This document shows positions 6,477-7,564 of a DNA stretch of 7,564 nt, piece after piece. Position 1 is the first letter of the stretch; every line of letters starts with the position of its first letter. Below the pieces are notes generated by a model. That model had not been told where the DNA came from and did not search any database. It was given only the letters and a program-made list of their open reading frames with translations. The position numbers and the translations under genes were made by a program. This stretch comes from Methylococcaceae bacterium NSP1-2 (GTDB lineage Bacteria; Pseudomonadota; Gammaproteobacteria; Methylococcales; Methylomonadaceae): contig NQJH01000077.1 of assembly GCA_002256685.1 (NCBI GenBank), positions 1 through 7,564 of the forward strand, written 5' to 3'.

Positions 6477-7290
6477 GGGTTTTGCCTATCAGATGAGCGA
6501 TCAAAGCACTGTTGATTATTCACTGATAACACAAGAACGTAGCGCGAAGTTAGAATTATTAAGCCATTTACTGAGCAATTCAACACGCGCCATTATACTG
6601 TGCGGTTCTAAGGGGATTGGTAAAACCACCTTACTGAATGTTTTTCAACAACGGCGTAATGCGTCATGGCACACTTGTTTTATACAGAGCAGGGCGGATT
6701 TAACTCTCGAACGAATAGAAACGCAGCTCATGGAGATCATTCCAAAAACTCAAACTTTGGTCAGTTTCTTTGAGCAGCTAGCCGCGCAACATAAAAAAAT
6801 CGTATTAATCATTGATGATGCTGGCAGTTTAGCCCCGTATTTAATCACCCTGATTATTAATTATGTGTCCCTGCATTCCGTTTTAAATGTAGTTTTCGTG
6901 CTAACGCATGACGATTTAGCAATAAAAACCCATTCCGATAGCGCGATAGAAGATTGTCATATTATTGAAATTCCGCCCTTATCCGAAGCGCAATGTGGCG
7001 ATTTTTTACACCATTTGGCATTTAAATCTATATTTAAAATACCGATTGATAGCATTACCGATAGCATGATAGCGAGTCTCTACCAGCAAACACACGGTAT
7101 TCCAGCAAATATTATTGCGCAGTTACCGAGGCTAGCCCACCCACAAAAAAATACAAAAACAGCCGAATGGTTACCCATTACCCTATTGGGTTTACTGGTC
7201 GCTTGGATTGTACTGTGGGTCTTGTCTGGACATAATATGCCTAGCTTAGCACCGCTTCATTCGCTATTAAAATCACTCACAGACCGATAA
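6463..7290 (+). CDS. DamX/ExeA-like membrane-anchored AAA ATPase lacking a SPOR domain
   Basis: The product (275 residues) has an N-terminal P-loop ATPase domain of the ExeA/GspA/DamX type: Walker A GSKGIGKT (48-55), Walker B KIVLIIDDAGSL (112-123, Asp118/Asp119), and a C-terminal helical part with HGIPANIIAQL (211-221), like the GxP sensor region of this family. A single membrane helix is predicted at about 237-255, leaving the ATPase in the cytoplasm and only about 20 residues outside. Its place directly after aroB is that of damX in gammaproteobacteria, a septal-ring protein whose C-terminal SPOR domain binds denuded peptidoglycan. Here that domain is absent, so the exact role is uncertain. 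The ATG at 6463 overlaps aroB by 14 bases without a Shine-Dalgarno site. ATG 6493 (residue 11) has GAGGG 13 bases upstream and is a realistic alternative. Confidence 0.85.
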   Translation: MAENEGFAYQMSDQSTVDYSLITQERSAKLELLSHLLSNSTRAIILCGSKGIGKTTLLNVFQQRRNASWHTCFIQSRADLTLERIETQLMEIIPKTQTLVSFFEQLAAQHKKIVLIIDDAGSLAPYLITLIINYVSLHSVLNVVFVLTHDDLAIKTHSDSAIEDCHIIEIPPLSEAQCGDFLHHLAFKSIFKIPIDSITDSMIASLYQQTHGIPANIIAQLPRLAHPQKNTKTAEWLPITLLGLLVAWIVLWVLSGHNMPSLAPLHSLLKSLTDR

Positions 7291-7301
7291 CTAACAACAC
7301 C

Positions 7302-7564
7302 ATGACCCACTTAAAAAACGATACGTTCATTAAAGCCCTGTTAAAACAACCTGTTGCTTATACGCCTGTGTGGATGATGCGCCAAGCAGGACGCTATTTA
7401 CCCGAATACCGCCAAGTACGCGAACAAGCAGGCAGTTTTTTAAATCTCTGTACCAATCCAGAACTCGCCTGTGAAGTGACGTTACAGCCGTTACGCCGCT
7501 TTGATTTTGATGCTGCGATATTGTTTTCCGACATTCTTACTATTCCCGATGCAATGGGTTTAGG
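7302..7564 (+). CDS. hemE: Uroporphyrinogen decarboxylase, N-terminal part (3' end outside window)
   Basis: HemE decarboxylates the four acetate side chains of uroporphyrinogen III to give coproporphyrinogen III in heme biosynthesis, in the cytoplasm. The first 87 codons are present and open to the window edge. They begin MTHLKNDTFIKALLKQPV and contain the family signature PVWMMRQAGRYLPEYR (22-37), whose Arg27 and Arg31 correspond to substrate-binding arginines. AAILFSDILTIPDAMGL (71-87) includes Asp77, the conserved active-site aspartate that contacts the pyrrole NH groups. The start agrees with the usual HemE N-terminus, and no upstream in-frame start is available nearby. It lies 11 bases after the ATPase gene with no terminator between them and no visible Shine-Dalgarno sequence, so it is probably co-transcribed. 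The full protein is normally about 350 residues. Confidence 0.96.
   Translation, partial: MTHLKNDTFIKALLKQPVAYTPVWMMRQAGRYLPEYRQVREQAGSFLNLCTNPELACEVTLQPLRRFDFDAAILFSDILTIPDAMGL

Overview
This window carries one of the best-known conserved loci of gammaproteobacteria: the type IV pilus assembly cluster pilM-N-O-P-Q, followed by the shikimate-pathway pair aroK-aroB, a DamX/ExeA-like membrane-anchored ATPase gene, and the start of hemE. All genes are on the + strand. The base composition is AT-rich (about 40% GC by eye). The order pilMNOPQ-aroK-aroB-damX, with hemE close by, is typical of gammaproteobacteria; in Pseudomonas gltBD lies between the damX-type gene and hemE, but here hemE follows directly. 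An AT-rich gammaproteobacterium such as a methanotroph (Methylococcales) or a Thiotrichales member would fit, but the genus cannot be fixed from this sequence alone.

Region 1 (2-4781) is the pilus alignment module. PilM is a cytoplasmic actin-like protein, truncated here at the left edge. PilN and PilO are inner-membrane bitopic proteins, PilP is a lipoprotein, and PilQ is the outer-membrane secretin. The genes are separated by 0 to 9 bases or overlap by 1 to 4 bases, so they are almost certainly co-transcribed and translationally coupled. Together they bridge the inner-membrane motor to the outer-membrane pore through which the pilus passes. A strong intrinsic terminator (4799-4828) closes this module.

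Region 2 (4865-7564) holds metabolic genes and one envelope gene: shikimate kinase (aroK), 3-dehydroquinate synthase (aroB), a 275-residue AAA ATPase with one C-terminal membrane segment, and the first 87 codons of uroporphyrinogen decarboxylase (hemE). Spacing is 4 bases, a 14-base overlap, and 11 bases, which suggests one operon. Most of these starts lack a visible Shine-Dalgarno sequence, unlike several of the pil genes.

I do not see an undescribed system. The most notable departure from the textbook locus is that the DamX-like protein ends just after its membrane segment, with no SPOR or other peptidoglycan-binding domain and no room for one before hemE. Smaller points are a Gly/Ser/Thr-rich insert in PilQ, exactly two cysteines in mature PilQ, a small tandem duplication at the PilN tail, and a perfect 16-base palindrome inside aroB. 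There are no RNA genes, mobile elements, CRISPR arrays or gene-free stretches above 300 bases.
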